64,000 nt of DNA from Trissonchulus latispiculum (GCA_030248195.1 JASAND010028082.1:62001-126000); one strand, 5' to 3'. Numbered from the stretch's first letter, positions 21,980 through 34,521 are shown. Notes: generated by a model not told the origin, from the sequence alone. Numbers and translations are program-made.

Positions 21980-24440
21980 CAAAAGTGTAGATATTTTGGC
22001 ATTTGATTGCTGCTGCGTGTCATGGTTTCAAGTTATGTACAAAAAGCGGAAATTTGCAGAATTTGAGAATAACCAAATTTCTAGTCACAAATAATCCCAA
22101 AACTGGTAAAGCTGGCCAGCGTGCGTTGATATCGTTAGGAACTTCTAGTTGTGTACTATGATTAGTTTTGTTGGGATTATTTGTACTATTATGTTCAATT
22201 TTTTGTAGGGACCAAATACACTAACGACAAATCTTTTTCCGATTGCGCTCAAACTTTGTCACATATCGGTAACTGGTATTCTTCAAAAAAGTACATGTTT
22301 CGATGCTTTTTGTTTTTCACAGCGTTGATAGTAGCCGCGCAAAGTTGCTGGATTACGGTATTTTGGTGCATGGGGATGGTCGAAGTTTTTGATTTTTTTC
22401 GGGACTGCTGCAAGCCAGTCTTCCATTTTCTTGTGAACATAAAATGTGTCGCAGGACTATAGTTGGGTATACACAACTACAAAATTAACTGAGTTGACCT
22501 TGTTGTAGCACAACATTTATTATGCGTCCTACTCCCAAACTGTGGCAATTGACAAATTTCGTTACAAACCAAGTTCGCTGTAGGCATCCGAGTGAGCTAA
22601 AATTTTCGATACAGATGTTTCCAGATACTATAACTATAGACGCTGGATTGGAAGCGTTTTGATCGTAGCAGTAAAAAGAATTAATTAAAGTTAATTAAAA
22701 TTACTTCGTTCAATTTTAGCTGTCAGATACATGAAATCCTGAAACTTTGACTCCCACAAAAAACGGGCAAATTTTCAAAAACATCTAGTTGATATTAATA
22801 AAGTACCCAATCGATATGTATCATCATTTTAAACAACTTTTCTAACTGCACCAAGTCACGATATGGCTTCTACAATGAGATAAAGTTCGTGATAGTGTTG
22901 CCAGATGCCGATTTTGACCAGTTTTTTTAGTGTCTAGGCAGCCACTAAGAAACCATTGCAAAACCTGTAAAATTATTCTGTAAAAATTTCAAAGGGTTTG
23001 GAGCACTTTGGGGAATTTGGCGCTAATCGGCGACAGTTCGCTTAGTGAAAATTTGCCAATTTTCAAAGCTTGCCGCTATAGTACTACCGAACGAGAAGCT
23101 TCGGTGAGCTGGTTTGGTGTGTCTATATCCGTGTCAATAGAAATATGCATGCTTAGTTTTAGGTCCATAGGTTTTCTCGAAAAAATTCCGATCTCCCGAA
23201 ACACCAATCTAATCTCTTCCAAATTTAGCTAAATCTTTCAGTTTGAGATCCTCTACAGCTCGGACGTCATGGAATAAATCAATCTATTAACTTATCAACT
23301 GTGTTAACTTTTAAAGCTATGATATAATACCTACTTACATGCATAAGATGTGCTCTCCGAAGAAGTTATGCAAGCCCTGGGTAGGCCCACCATAATAAGG
23401 GATTTGAAGTTTGGTGATGCTTTGTCAAATGTGATGACTAGTATTTTTCAGCGTGGAAACGTCCAAATTTGGCTATTGTAGACTTTTAAAACAAAAAATT
23501 AGTTAAGCATTTTGTTCGAATCAGCAATCTGAAGTTTTTTGATGGTGTCGCTCTTCAAAACAATCAAACTTTGACTATTTCAGCAAAATTTGATGCTCTC
23601 TTTGGCGGAGTTTCACACCATCAAATTCCATTCCAAGTCCAGTCTTGTCCATGTTTTACCCAGAAAATGTTGATCAAACTTTGATCGTGTGAAACGGTCT
23701 TTAAACATTCCAACCTACACATATGTATTCCAACCTATATATGCAATCTTCCAAACAATGCAGCAGTTTTATCTTCCACTGCCACATTTGAATTTACACA
23801 GTCGCTTTTCCAACAAAACTTTAACTGGTTTACATTAATTATCTTACAATCATCCTGCACAGTTGATCGCCGCATTCTGACCTGTTGCTGGGCCCCTTTC
23901 AAGCCATGATACTGAAACATAAATCAAATGACGCAAATGTTTTCCAAACTTATTACACAACTTTTTGTTCATCATCCTAAAACAAGGACAGCTAATTTCA
24001 GTTACGCAAAGGATCATACAATGCTATTAACTACCGGCAAACTGTCCGGTACTTGCCGGCAATTAGAGAGGCGTATCAATTGCAGGCAGGCCTAGGGTGC
24101 AACCCAAATCAAGAAAATGAACCCTACCTAATAACTAAGCCTTCCCTAAATAAAAGAATAAAAGAGGCATGATCATTTAGTGATAAGGACTTACGAATTT
24201 ACTGGAATAGATGATGAAGTACCATAAACACAATAATAATAAGATAATATATTTATATACGAGCCCGCAGGCAACCACTCGGTATCAAAGACAGACATCA
24301 ACTAACTAATTAACTGATTTGGGTAATTAACGAAAGGATCAAAACCGAGGTTTCTACACACTAGTGATAAAGAAATCATTCAAAAGATTAGTGAAACCCA
24401 CTTCGCGTAGCGAGTATTTAACAATGCTATGAAAACACTG
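21980..24440. other. No gene recognised
   Basis: Short ORFs on both strands (22181-22476, 23008-23232, 23735-23920) show no family motif. The last has an acceptor-like ATGTTTCAG but no convincing donor. Confidence 0.4.
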
Positions 24441-24447
24441 AACCTAC

Positions 24448-24521
24448 TTCTGAAATAAATTCTTTTGAGCCATCTGCTGTGATGTAGGCGTATGATGGTG
24501 ATGTGATAGTATTTCCGATCT
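24448..24521 (-). CDS. Tentative 74-bp exon
   Basis: Good acceptor (TCTATTTAG) and donor (GTAGGT). One frame reads IGNTITSPSYAYITADGSKE, plausible for an extracellular domain. All three frames are open, so coding status rests on the splice sites alone. It could belong to the gene ending at 20157. Confidence 0.25.
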
Positions 24522-24529
24522 CTAAATAG

Positions 24530-25900
24530 ACAAACTTACAATTCAACCCTCACGTGGACTGAAATAAATCAGCTGACCTCTGTTAGAGAGAGAACAGAAG
24601 CGCAATATCCTCATTCCCTAAACGGGATTATCATAAAACCTCAAAAACTCCTGTATCGCCCGTAATAAAGTATTAGCACAAGCGGCTTTTTCTTGCAGAC
24701 AAATATAAACCACACGATACCATAACACTACCTGCTAGAGTTAGCTTTTCGAGAGCCAATCAATCAGTTTATCTGGTTTTGTAAGGTAAGCTTATCAGTA
24801 TCTGTACTTCTGAGTATAGAGCGTCTTATGTTTTAGAGTTTCATTTCACTCATATCGCAGAAAGCCCGTTAATCTCATTTATGTTGTAAACTAGCAAATT
24901 AAGATACTTTTTCAAAATTGCCTTGTTTTCTTGGAAACTTTGTCAAAATTCCTAACCTAGAATACGTTTTAATAGTTACACATCCGTTGAAGCGTCTGCT
25001 ATGATTTCTTGCACTTGAAACAATGTTTTAAATAAAAAATCGTAGCAGAACATTGAGCTCCTTGTTTCCGTAGCGAAAACTTGCCGCTGAAATAGTACCT
25101 GCTTTAACCTACAGGTAAGCGCAGACATGCCTTTAACTATTAGCTTAATTAGTTACTACAGTTAAAAAATCTGCTGCTTAGTTTTAGAGACGTAGTAGGA
25201 AATCGTAGTTACTTTTAATATTGCGAATTATTTTTGACACCGTTCCTTATCTTAATTATCTCTGCAGGCATCAATGGTATCATAGGGCCACCCGTTAATT
25301 ACATACGAATTTTGTTTATGCAATATATAAGTGTTCCTATATATTGAGTTTATACGTAAAAGCTTTAGAGTGTAAGTATAGTTGCTAGAGGTGTATCCAT
25401 CAACGCCAATGGGGAAGCCATAAAGTCATATATCCTTAAAGACGTATGCCGTGTTTCGCAGATTCAAATATCCAGTTCATTCATAACGGCAGTGATAGCA
25501 TTATTGGGATTACAAAACAGATAGAGCTAACCTCTATTTCCGACAGAATGCCATGAACAAGCAAAGCATTCGACTATTAATGAAAGTGCTTTTACCTGTC
25601 TTCTTAACAGCCTCATCGTTTTTGTTTTGGATGCGTTCGCCTGTCGTTTGACAGTTCGAGGTCCGCTGAATTTGTTCAATTGCTGCGGTCTGAAAAAATG
25701 TCAACTAGATAGTGTTTTTGACAGATTGTGTCTGTAAATGGATTGAACAAAGTGTGTATATGAGTAGACGTTTGGCCGCTTTAGTGATTTAGTTTTCCGT
25801 TAGTAAGGCGTTTTCCGCCCTTACTGTTCAATTCTTTGGACTGAAATTTCAAGCAACTCCAAATTAACAACTACCAAGCATCCATAATAACTAAGAATAT
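24530..25900. other. No gene recognised
   Basis: AT-rich. Nothing recognisable on either strand. Confidence 0.4.
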
Positions 25901-25907
25901 GTCGCTA

Positions 25908-26158
25908 GGCATGCTCTTAGTCAGCAGAGCGTGCTCGCTAACGGCTGACCCCCAAACTAGATCCATCACTTCAAAGAAGCTCGAAGCAGGCACAAAACTC
26001 GCACACGCGCAGCTTGTATTTCGAGCTTTTACACATAAGCATAGAGCGAGTGAGCGTACTCCCGTTTCTACCAAGTGCGGGGGTGACTAGTGTCTGATTT
26101 GTGGGGAGGTAAGCTGTTAGCGAGCAGAGTATAGCTTTGCTTTGTAAACTCAGAGCAT
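25908..26158. mobile_element. Diverged fold-back MITE
   Basis: Imperfect inverted ends: gctcttag...gctcgctaacggctgacccc on the left against gggaggtaagctgttagcgagc...cagagc on the right. It shares the internal CGGCTGACCCC signature of the MITEs at 32.2 and 54.3 kb. Confidence 0.45.
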
Positions 26159-26230
26159 GAATAGTGGCACATTTTTAGTTATGGTGTACTCTTGCAAATA
26201 GTAAATAACTTGGAAGAAGATTAACGGCTT

Positions 26231-27199
26231 TTAAGGTGGTGATTCCTTTTGGAGACATCAACTTTGAACCCTTATTACTCATTCATTCCTTGGAGTTAAG
26301 AAGCCATTTTTATATCGAAATGGTGCTCAACATTTTCTCTTTCTAATAAATACAGTGGAACTAATGTTAGTTCTCGGAACTTATTTTACTGCATTTTCGA
26401 AGTAATTTAATATTCCAGATTTTTGCAGACTAAAGTAATTTTTTGTGAGGCGTCAGCCACATCATTCGATTCCACTATAGCTGGGGAACCTTTTTTATTT
26501 ATTATGAAACCGCTTTTCGTGATAAAAAAATTAATTAAAATGTATGCGCAACCTGGATTTTGCCTACTTTTCCCAACTTTAGCAAGCGGCAACTTTAGCT
26601 AGAAAGCAGCAATCAGGGCAACTAAAAAAGGGTCCCTGGGTTTTTTGTGTAAAACGCGTCTAGTAAGTGGCAACCCTCTAGCTTGCATAGTAAATGCTCC
26701 ACAATCGCTGGAAAAATTGTGTCATGTTTTTGCAAAAACTACATTTTTTACGATAGCCGTTCACAGGATTGCAGTTGGAGGACTGTCATGCCTCGGATAA
26801 TCGGCCTCGACGAGACCTTAGTAAAATTTTACGGCTTGAGTAGCTCAAGAAATAGCGGAATATTTGATTTCTGCAAAAATGACAAGTTTTCAACGCCAAA
26901 ATAAGAAAATCAGCTATATCTCACTATGAAGAAAAGCTAGAAAGGTGCTTCATAACACAAAAATGTAGAGCTCAACAAGATTTATCGAATAAATATAATC
27001 ATAGCTATGCAGCTACTGTCTAAGTGTCAAAAACTAGCCAAAACCGCCCTGAACGGAGACGCCGAAGTTTTGGAGCGGGATTGCGCGGACGGTGTTAGAA
27101 AGCTAAAAGAACTTATTTTGGAACGTTTCATCAAATTTCATCTTGATTTGAACCGTCAACCAATAATACATAAGTGCCCAAAACGAATCACCACCTTAA
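26231..27199. mobile_element. TTAA-flanked non-autonomous DNA transposon, copy A
   Basis: Bounded by TTAAGGTGGTGATTC and its inverse GAATCACCACCTTAA, about 969 bp. A second copy lies at 52261-53250. TTAA at both outer ends is the target duplication used by piggyBac-like and some other cut-and-paste families. The interior holds two short plus-strand frames (26683-26904, 27007-27207) that are colinear with frames in copy B, but neither resembles a transposase. Confidence 0.75.
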
Positions 27200-27209
27200 G
27201 CATTTGAAG

Positions 27210-29740
27210 TCGGTTTACATTAAGCAAGTATTTTCATTGTAAATTGTAATTACAAATAAACTGCTATTAAAGCCAATTTCAATTTTTCTGATAAACGTCT
27301 TATTTCATTTAGTTTCATCAAGAGTACATTGTAAGAGTGTCACAAGCGTCACACTTTATGTTATCAGCCGTTTTTAGTTTGAAATAAATGTAGCACATAC
27401 ATGAACAGCCAAGGCATAGAAGCTTCCCATCGACGACAACCGAAAAGGACTGATATTGCACAAAGTTAGGGTTGGAAACGGCTCCGATGAGGCTAATCGT
27501 TTCTGAAATTCGGAGGTTAGAAAATATTTCAAATAAAGTAAGATATAGGGCTATTATTTCTTTTCCTGCTGAAGTTTTCAATTGTAAAAACTAAAAGAAC
27601 AATGCATGGGGGGCATCCTAGAAATTATGACAAGAAATTGTGCAATGACTGAAAGCAGAGATCGACTACGCCCATCTCCAATGTATGGAAAGTGCAGTTG
27701 TACACAGACGGATAACCAAACGCGGCAGGCCTTTATCAAAATTGATTTTTGAATGCAAGCATCAAGCAATATTTCAATTTGTGCTGCAACAACACAGAAG
27801 GAAGGTTTCGGTTGCCGCTTGCGATGTATTAGTAGTTCACAATTAGGTATTATGTGTTGCATGAAAAGCCCTTTGCGGCTCTGCCGCCAAACACATGGAG
27901 TTTCATGCGGCGTACAAGCAAACCCCTTAATGCATGCAGGACATAAAGTATACACGGATTTACAAACCCACACGACAAAAACAGTAAGAGCGTAAATTGA
28001 CGTCGAGCTACATAATAGCTACATAGTAGCTGTTCTTTGCCCAGGAATATAGTGATCTTTACAGGAAAGTGCAATGGAACTTATTTACATTGAGTTTGTA
28101 AAAACTATTCAACCAAGATTTCAGTTTTTCTATAGTATGAGATGCTCAGCTTAGCCTAGTTCCACCTAAATACGGAGCAGTAGCAATTTATTATTAATAT
28201 AGGTTATTATAAGTTATAAGTTCTATATAACTATAAATTGTACCAAAGAGTTGGAATAAAAAGAAAAAGGGAGAACATAGTGAGTAACAAAACTAAAATT
28301 TCGGGGAGAATATTTATTTTACATTTTTTAACGAAATAGAAAAATAGTGGATTGCTAGATAACCCTCTAGCACAGGGTTTTATAGAGTCGGGATTCTTTT
28401 ACAACCCTTTGTGCACTAATGATGTATGCTATTTTCATATAAACTGAAGACAGAAAAATAGTTCCTAAACATTCTACGAAGATGGCACCGAAATAGTGAT
28501 GTACTATATTGCATTCTAAGTGACATGAATCTCATACCGTGACTACGTTCATGGTTGGATGGTTTAAATGTACAGCAAATATCGTCAACGACAGTGCCAC
28601 GCAACAAACGGCAACGGCTAAAGTTACGAGTAACCATGTAAATATCGAGGTCTGGTTTACAGTATTAAATACAGTACGCAAACCATGTGTTGATATTTTC
28701 TTGGTATTAAAACAAGGCGCCATCTATAATACAGCACGTTGCATACAGCACAACAACTTGATACATGTTTCCAAAGTTTATTTGTAAAGAGTAAAGCACT
28801 ATTCTCAAATAACTGTTTTAACATTAAAATATCTGCCAGCAGAATACTGCGAAATCAAATGCTGCATGTTGACTTTAGTCAGTGTATTGATCATATAAAT
28901 GATATTAATTTTTATATCGCCTAAAGGCGAGATGATAGCTGTTTTCGACTCTGGACCAAAACGAACTGTGCATCTTCAGCATTCAATTTTGAGTTAATTA
29001 ATTGCGTAACGTTAATTAAATTAAGCTTGCGAATACCTTTTCATAGCTTAAACACCACAACCAATGAACCAATGAACCAACCTTGAACACTACACCAACA
29101 CCACTACAACAACAACCGTGTAACCAATAACTAGTGTGTGTATTCAGGAAACTCTCAACTGTAGCCCTTAATGCTTTGTTTAGGTACGTTTTTAGTACCG
29201 AAATAATATTGATAATGTTTTGACGTTTCATTTCGTGTTTCCACAAACACAGAATAAAAGCTAAATGCAATTTAGTTGCAAAAGAATTCTTATCAGTGAC
29301 CACCTGCAAATGCGAAGTCTTGACAAAATTAAATGTCTAAATTAAGCTATCACAGCTATTGGCAACAGTTGATATTGTTTAAACCATTGGTTCTACGACA
29401 TAGAAACTAAATTCAGCATCACGAACGGACTACAATTTGCCTAATGTATCTGTTGTCATGTGTATACCATCCGACATTTGACAGTAGGCGAAGTAGAATC
29501 CCATAAGATTAGCTTAACCTGCTAACCGTAAGCTTACTAGATGATGAAAACAGTTGAGGGAACCAAACAGCTAATCTGCCAGTCCATTAATCTGTCGTTA
29601 TAAACTAGCTAATAAATTAAAGGACTGTTACAGAACAACTCTATGACAGTTTATCTTATTATGTCAGTTGGTTACGTCAGCACACAGTTTACGCTGGATG
29701 ACACAAAACGGAACAACTCTGTTAGATCAGCGGTATACAG
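27210..29740. other. No gene recognised
   Basis: Several short overlapping ORFs on both strands (27318-28074, 28416-28924, 29016-29309), none with a convincing domain or matched splice sites. Minus-strand 27578-27973 is cysteine-rich and was considered as an exon but is unsupported. Confidence 0.4.
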
Positions 29741-29745
29741 AGCGC

Positions 29746-29746
<1 letters not shown>

Positions 29747-29836
<90 letters not shown>

Positions 29837-29848
29837 GTAATAATAACT
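29747..29848. repeat. (AAT)n microsatellite
   Basis: About 100 bp of nearly pure AAT with one TAG interruption, directly outside the left inverted repeat of the Polinton. Confidence 0.95.
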
Positions 29849-29889
29849 AGTAGTAGGAAATTGCAAAAGCTGGCCCATCAACCTCAGCT

Positions 29890-30066
29890 ATATCCCCTTA
29901 ATCTCTTTAATCCACCCTGCTGAAGGGCCAGCTCTTGCAATTTGTTTTAGGGATTTGTTTTAGTGGTTGGGATTAATCCCCTGCCTATGTTTTTGGGGCT
30001 GCTGAGAGCAAGGGATTAATGCGCAGCTCAGTCAAATTATTTGACAGGATTAGGGTTTAGGTTATT
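29890..30066 (+). repeat. Left terminal inverted repeat (candidate)
   Basis: Starts atatccccttaatct and matches the reverse complement of 48995-49170 over about 175 bp at roughly 85% by eye, including tggttgggattaatcccct and tatgtttttggggct. Similarity fades inwards and ends sharply outwards, as expected for element termini. Confidence 0.6.
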
Positions 30067-30284
30067 CCTTCTGGCATAGGAATCCCGGGATTAAGCCAAG
30101 GACATCCATCACCTCAAATTTAGCTGCCAGGATTAAACCGCAGCATTGTAAGACTGCAGGATAATTAGATCAATAAGTTGGTTTAAATTTGCGTTAGGAT
30201 TATAATAGCATTGCCCTATTGCTGCTACGATCCGTACATACTGTGCGACATAAACTTGATCTTAAATTTATTAAGTAAGTATTG

Positions 30285-31099
30285 TTACAGTAGTCTATAG
30301 ATACAAATATCGTGATAACGCATACTGTGTACAACAAGGTCTAGCAACATGTTAAATATTTGCATACACCAGCAACATTGTATCTCAAGTCCTCGCAGAT
30401 TAACAGAGAGGGTCTGTTGGTTTCTGATGTACTGGTCTTCGAAATAATACAATAATCCTGGAAGAACAAAGTCATGTAATGATCGCTCAAACAAGGATGC
30501 AAAGGTTAAATCAACCTCGCCAATGTCACATATTTTTCTGATGGTGGAAGAGTTATGAAAAGTCATGCTAGGTAGTTCATCAACTTCATATATCTGACAC
30601 ACCATAGGACTTAAAGGTTGTCTCCATTGAAATCCATATACATAGTCCAATAAAATGTTCATACATTCGTCCAAGGAAGTTGCAGTTGTAGTTGTAATGG
30701 GTATTAGTATCCAAATGTCATTAAATTTATTCGCATAAAATCGTTTTCGCCGTATGTCAGTAACAGAGATCTTAGGTGTCGTGTGTTCCAATTCCAAAAT
30801 AAGCCTCGATAATTGAAGTGATGGGGTTGATAAACGGGAATACAAGTTGTGATTGTCCGCAAGAACTTCGTTCGGGAACCAATCGTTCTGCGGGTATGAT
30901 TTTTAAGAACAATCCGTAGACAACCAGAAGGCAAAGAGTTGTACCACTGGAAAAGTATACGATAGAGTAATGTAAAAGGGACGGTCTTGCTCCACTCCAA
31001 CAGAAGGTTAATAATATCGTTTAAGGATGGCGAAGTGAATAATCGCAGTCGAGAGATTATATAGTCAATACTAAGATCAACCAAGGTAAGAGTCGACAT
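30285..31099 (-). pseudogene. Unknown Polinton ORF, frameshifted
   Basis: Two overlapping minus-strand frames (31099-30704 and 30845-30285) read as one protein of about 270 residues with a single frameshift near 30850. The N-terminus MSTLTLVDLSIDYIISRLRL is Leu-rich and the rest is hydrophobic/aromatic with a few cysteines near the C-terminus. No domain was recognised. It lies just inside the left inverted repeat, where Polintons carry accessory genes. Confidence 0.45.
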
Positions 31100-31198
31100 T
31101 TTCTAAAAATAATAAATACAACGAGTAGCACTTATAAACATATATTAAAGTGGACAGTTTCAAGTTCAAAATCGTTGTTGCTATATTTAGCATAGTAC

Positions 31199-31252
31199 AG
31201 GTTACAATAGTTTCAATTGGATACAGGTTACAATAGTTTCAATTGGATTCAG
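31199..31252. repeat. 26-bp direct duplication
   Basis: caggttacaatagtttcaat followed by tggata is repeated twice back to back, upstream of the small ORF at 31299. Confidence 0.8.
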
Positions 31253-31298
31253 TTGTTTTTGTGAATGCAGCTACAAAAAATCTAATGCTACAGTAGAA

Positions 31299-31607
31299 TT
31301 GCCTGCAAAACAATTTCATCCAATTACCATTGAGTTGCTGCCGAATGGTGCAGTAGGACTAGTTCAGGGTAAACGGCGGAGTAACATTTCAGCAAAACAG
31401 TTTAGCAAAATGCTGAATTTTATAAAGTTTTGTGTTACGAATGACACAAGGTGCAATAAAAAGCCTTCGACCAAGTTGATGTGCCCATTTGTAGCAAGCA
31501 GCTACAACCTAACATTATGTTTTGCTGACGACAAACAAATAATGTACGCTGAGATAGGAAGTATCTATCTAACGAGAACCGATGTACTTAAAATATATGA
31601 AGTGTAG
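31299..31607 (+). CDS. Small Polinton ORF of unknown function
   Basis: Intact frame of 102 codons in the accessory part of the Polinton. Contains ITIELLPNGAVGLVQGKRRS and a mildly basic middle. No signal peptide, membrane segment or known domain was seen. Intactness in an otherwise decayed element is the only argument for a real gene. Confidence 0.4.
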   Translation: MPAKQFHPITIELLPNGAVGLVQGKRRSNISAKQFSKMLNFIKFCVTNDTRCNKKPSTKLMCPFVASSYNLTLCFADDKQIMYAEIGSIYLTRTDVLKIYEV

Positions 31608-31789
31608 CGATGACTAATGAAACCTAGCTCAATGATACTGCAACGGTCACTTAAACTCGCTAACATTGTACGCAAAGGATATTTATCGCTGTCAGTATGG
31701 TCAGTATGTGTACTTTTTGCAACATGGAATGGTATGGAACGGCGTAAACATGTTAGGAAGACCCACACTAACAAACTATCCAGAACCTG

Positions 31790-32175
31790 TTGTGGTACCA
31801 CAGGTGGACAAGGGGGGGGGAGGGGGGAAATTTCCCCCCCTCGGCGAAGTCGCCCACAAGGGGTCGCGAAATTGCTCCCACAATGGGTAAGAAAATTGGC
31901 CACAAGGGGTGAGAAAATTGCCCAAAAAATAGGTTTTACGACTAAAATTTCCAAAAATTTTCCGGCTTCGCCGGAATTTTTACTTAAAATTACTATTTTT
32001 GGCTAAAAAACGTCCAAAAACATGTTTTAGCTTAAAAATTGCTGTTTTTTGCTAAAAATAGGCTAAAATAGCTTAAAAATCGCTTTCAAAAGTACCCCTA
32101 AGAAAAATCGCTCTCACAAGGGATACCCAAATTTGCTTCCACAAGGGTCAGTGAAATTTGACCTCCCGTTCAGGT
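31790..32175. repeat. Inserted low-complexity repeat with iterated CACAAGGG
   Basis: A G-run and its C-rich inverse, then several spaced cacaaggg and gaaaattg words, then an AT-rich core with ttttagc/gctaaaa words. It is flanked by gttgtggtacca and tgtgtggtacta, which may be a relic of a duplicated target. Probably a young insertion in the Polinton. Confidence 0.4.
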
Positions 32176-32199
32176 ATGTGTGGTACTACTTTTAAAATA

Positions 32200-32778
32200 A
32201 TGCGTGAGAAGAGAAAGCATGACAACACCAAGAGTACATAATAACTAAGAGTGTGACAAGCGTCACGCTCTTAGTTATCAAGCGAAAAACATCATCTGCA
32301 CAATAACGGCTGACCCCCTCACAACTGAGTATGTGCACTTCAAATATTTTTGCCCGCTATGCCTACGTTCTACAGCTCGCTACAGACGCACACTGAACCA
32401 ACTGACTAGTTGTGTTGTTGAGCTTTAGAACGTAGACATAGCGGGCAAAAGTATTTGAAGTGCACATACTCAGTTGTGGGGGGGTCAGCCGTTATTGTGC
32501 AGATGATGTTTTTCGCTTGATAACTAAGAGCGTGACGCTTGTCACACTCTTAGTTATTATGTACTCTTGATAACACTGATCAGTGGATATCACCCCTGAA
32601 ACTAGTCAGAACCGACACTCAAACTGTTTATGGTACTGATTCCTCCAAAGACATTTCTGACAACACTTATTTTGTGGATGTCAACCACCACCCTTTAAGT
32701 AACTCATACCGCTGCAATTTTTCTTACGGTGGATACACAGCAAAACAAATGTTTCCCGGTCGGGTTGATACTTCATAA
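32200..32778 (+). pseudogene. Unknown Polinton ORF split by a MITE
   Basis: An ATG at 32200 opens a frame that is interrupted after nine codons by the 343-bp MITE at 32228-32570 and resumes on its far side up to the TAA at 32776. The downstream part includes DQWISPLKLVRTDTQTVYGT. Removing the MITE and one copy of its 5-bp target duplication keeps the frame. The predicted product is about 75 residues and no family was recognised. Confidence 0.45.
32228..32570. mobile_element. Fold-back (palindromic) MITE, 343 bp
   Basis: Nearly perfect long inverted repeat: CCAAGAGTACATAATAACTA at the left end and its inverse at the right, with arms of about 150 bp each and a small loop. Internal CGGCTGACCCCC and its inverse GGGGGGGTCAGCCG are conserved. 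Target duplication caaca/taaca (5 bp). Confidence 0.85.
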
Positions 32779-32949
32779 AAGCGTTTAATCACGCGACAAA
32801 TAACCACATGGATATTTATTAATAGATTTAGACCAGACTACGCCTGAGGAATATAGACTTAGAAGTACCATATTTCCAGATGAGCCGAACGGTGTTTATA
32901 AAGTAAAATACATAAAAGAGATAAGAAAACACGAAACATTCCCAATATA

Positions 32950-33494
32950 ATGGCCAAGCGTTTCGAAAAGAATTCTGCTTTCCCCAGAGTGTTGTGCAAG
33001 TGTAATTTGAAGCAGAAATCTGGTATCATAGAAAACTCAAGTGCAAAGTTAATAAAAACTGTATGTGACCATACGTGTGCTTGGGGGGGGGTTGTTGGGT
33101 TTTCACCCCAACGCCCAGACCTGAGCTCACCATCCCAGAGGGGTCCCTCACCCCCCCCCCAGAATCCGGATTTTTCCGGTAAAAAACCGGAAAAGTCCGG
33201 TTTTTCGGCGGCCTTCGGCCGCACTTCACCCCCCCCCCAGAACTTCCCCTCCTGCACATGTCTGTGTGTGACTGTGTTGAAAATGTCCTGTCGAGCAATG
33301 TGCAGTTGCCAGAAAAAGATATAAAACAACTTAAACGTCACAGAAAAATACTGCGGCAGCTGCGAGATAAGAATATAAACATATCAAAGAAAAAGAAACT
33401 CATTGTGCAACGAGGTGGATTTTCACCTGCGTTGCTAGCACCTTTACTGGGGGTTGTTGGTGGACTTGTTACTGATTTGTTGCTGAAAAGATAA
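32950..33494 (+). pseudogene. Polinton basic core-like protein, interrupted by a MITE
   Basis: Frame from the ATG at 32950, interrupted at 33070-33264 by a small transposon, then continuing to the TAA at 33492. The upstream part has VLCKCNLKQKSGIIENSS and the downstream part has Lys/Arg-rich KQLKRHRKILRQL, then KKKKLIVQRGGFSPALLAPL and a hydrophobic LLGVVGGLV tail. This arrangement (basic stretch, GGF, hydrophobic glycine-rich end) is the conserved small protein found beside capsid genes in Polintons and adintoviruses, compared by some with adenovirus core/pX proteins. Excision of the insert with one 8-bp duplication leaves the frame open. The stop overlaps the next gene's ATG (TAATG). Confidence 0.65.
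33070..33264. mobile_element. hAT-like MITE, 195 bp
   Basis: Flanked by tatgtgac and tgtgtgac, an 8-bp duplication with one mismatch, as made by hAT transposases. Ends catacgtgtgcttgggg and the near inverse ccccctcctgcacatgtctg. The interior has two poly-C runs around nested ccgg hairpins (33166-33222). Confidence 0.55.
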
Positions 33495-33976
33495 TGGAGT
33501 ATTCTATACTGGTTAGGCCGGACTATTTTGAAAAACACGAAAAGGAAGTGGAATAGATCTAAAACATTCAATGAAAAGCGTAAATTTCCAGACGTCTGCT
33601 TCAGGAAAAAGGCCAAGTGAAATGCCCAAATATTGAAGAACGTAAACTTGAACCATCACAAACTATGGTAATCCCAATGATTGAGGCATTGCCCAAAAGA
33701 CTGCTACCTATAGCAGAAAATTTGCAGGATCATCTACAGGCAGTGACAGATTTCAAAGTTAATGAAAAAGGGGAGATTTCGTATAAAGGGAAGGATGCTC
33801 CTGGATCTCGAGTTACAGATCTTATACATGATTTTGTAAGGAATCGTCCAACCAAAAGTCCTGTCGTTGGATTTCATCTGTTCACTGAGGTATTACGTGA
33901 TACTAATGTTCCTAGGGAATTCATTGGTCATCCTACCCGATGGCAATTAATAAAAGATCCCTGTAACCCCAAGTAG
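33494..33976 (+). pseudogene. Conserved Polinton virion-region ORF
   Basis: The ATG at 33494 overlaps the previous stop. An early stop and frameshift separate MEYSILVRPDYFEKHEKEVE from the long frame 33617-33976. That frame has DFKVNEKGEISYKGKDAPGS, then RVTDLIHDFVRNR and a NVPREFIGHPTRW block. This combination of a gSrv.DLi.D..R element and NVP.efiG...RW is one I associate with an uncharacterised Polinton ORF next to the capsid genes. The function is unknown, possibly a virion core component. Confidence 0.5.
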
Positions 33977-33999
33977 ACCAGCAGCTCAGCGAATTGAAG

Positions 34000-34180
34000 C
34001 ATTACGTACAAGACATTTGCAATCTGGAACAGGATTAGCCCTGAAAACATTGAAATGGAAGACACTTTAAGTTACTTATGATCCGAATTGGTCCGAAGAG
34101 CTATTCAAAATTGTGAAAGTAACGTCTAATGCATACCCTGTCGTGTATCAGCTTACTGACTTAGATCTTACAGCTTATTA
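34000..34180 (+). pseudogene. Integrase C-terminal tail remnant
   Basis: A stop splits a short frame. The piece after it, VTYDPNWSEELFKIVKVT and PVVYQLTDLD, matches the C-terminal 'pnWseEiF.v......P.vYkL.D' segment of retroviral-type integrases carried by Polintons. The DDE core and zinc-binding N-terminus are missing from this place, so the integrase is represented only by its last ~30 residues. Confidence 0.5.
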
Positions 34181-34521
34181 ACATTATTTTTGAAAGGGAG
34201 AGGGGAAAGTCTTTTGATATTGTAGATCTAAAACTGGGTAGTAAACTTCAATATATACTTGGGTTTGGAGAAGGAGACAATCTGAATCCTCAAGGTTTAC
34301 TTGAAAGAGAGTCACCGACGCATGTAAACAAGAAGGAGAAAGTTATCGCTGGTGACGCAGAGCCCGATATGAAGGCTGGTTTTCATTCAATGTATGTATA
34401 CTGTGACTTGTCAGTCGGAAACACCATCGCTCCGCTGCTCCGAATTTGTAAACACTACAAGAATACACGGAGAATTCATTGATAAAGAGTATCTCAATCC
34501 TCACTATGTTCCCGTACTTAA

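Noticed and set aside
27578..27973. Cysteine-rich minus-strand ORF as an extracellular exon
   Set aside because: No supporting splice sites and the cysteine spacing does not match a known domain.
29668..29881. Poly-Asn and poly-Tyr ORFs
   Set aside because: Translation of the AAT microsatellite, not genes.
31565..32006. ORFs on both strands around 31.6-32.0 kb
   Set aside because: They run through a G/C-run repeat insertion, overlap each other on opposite strands and show no domain.
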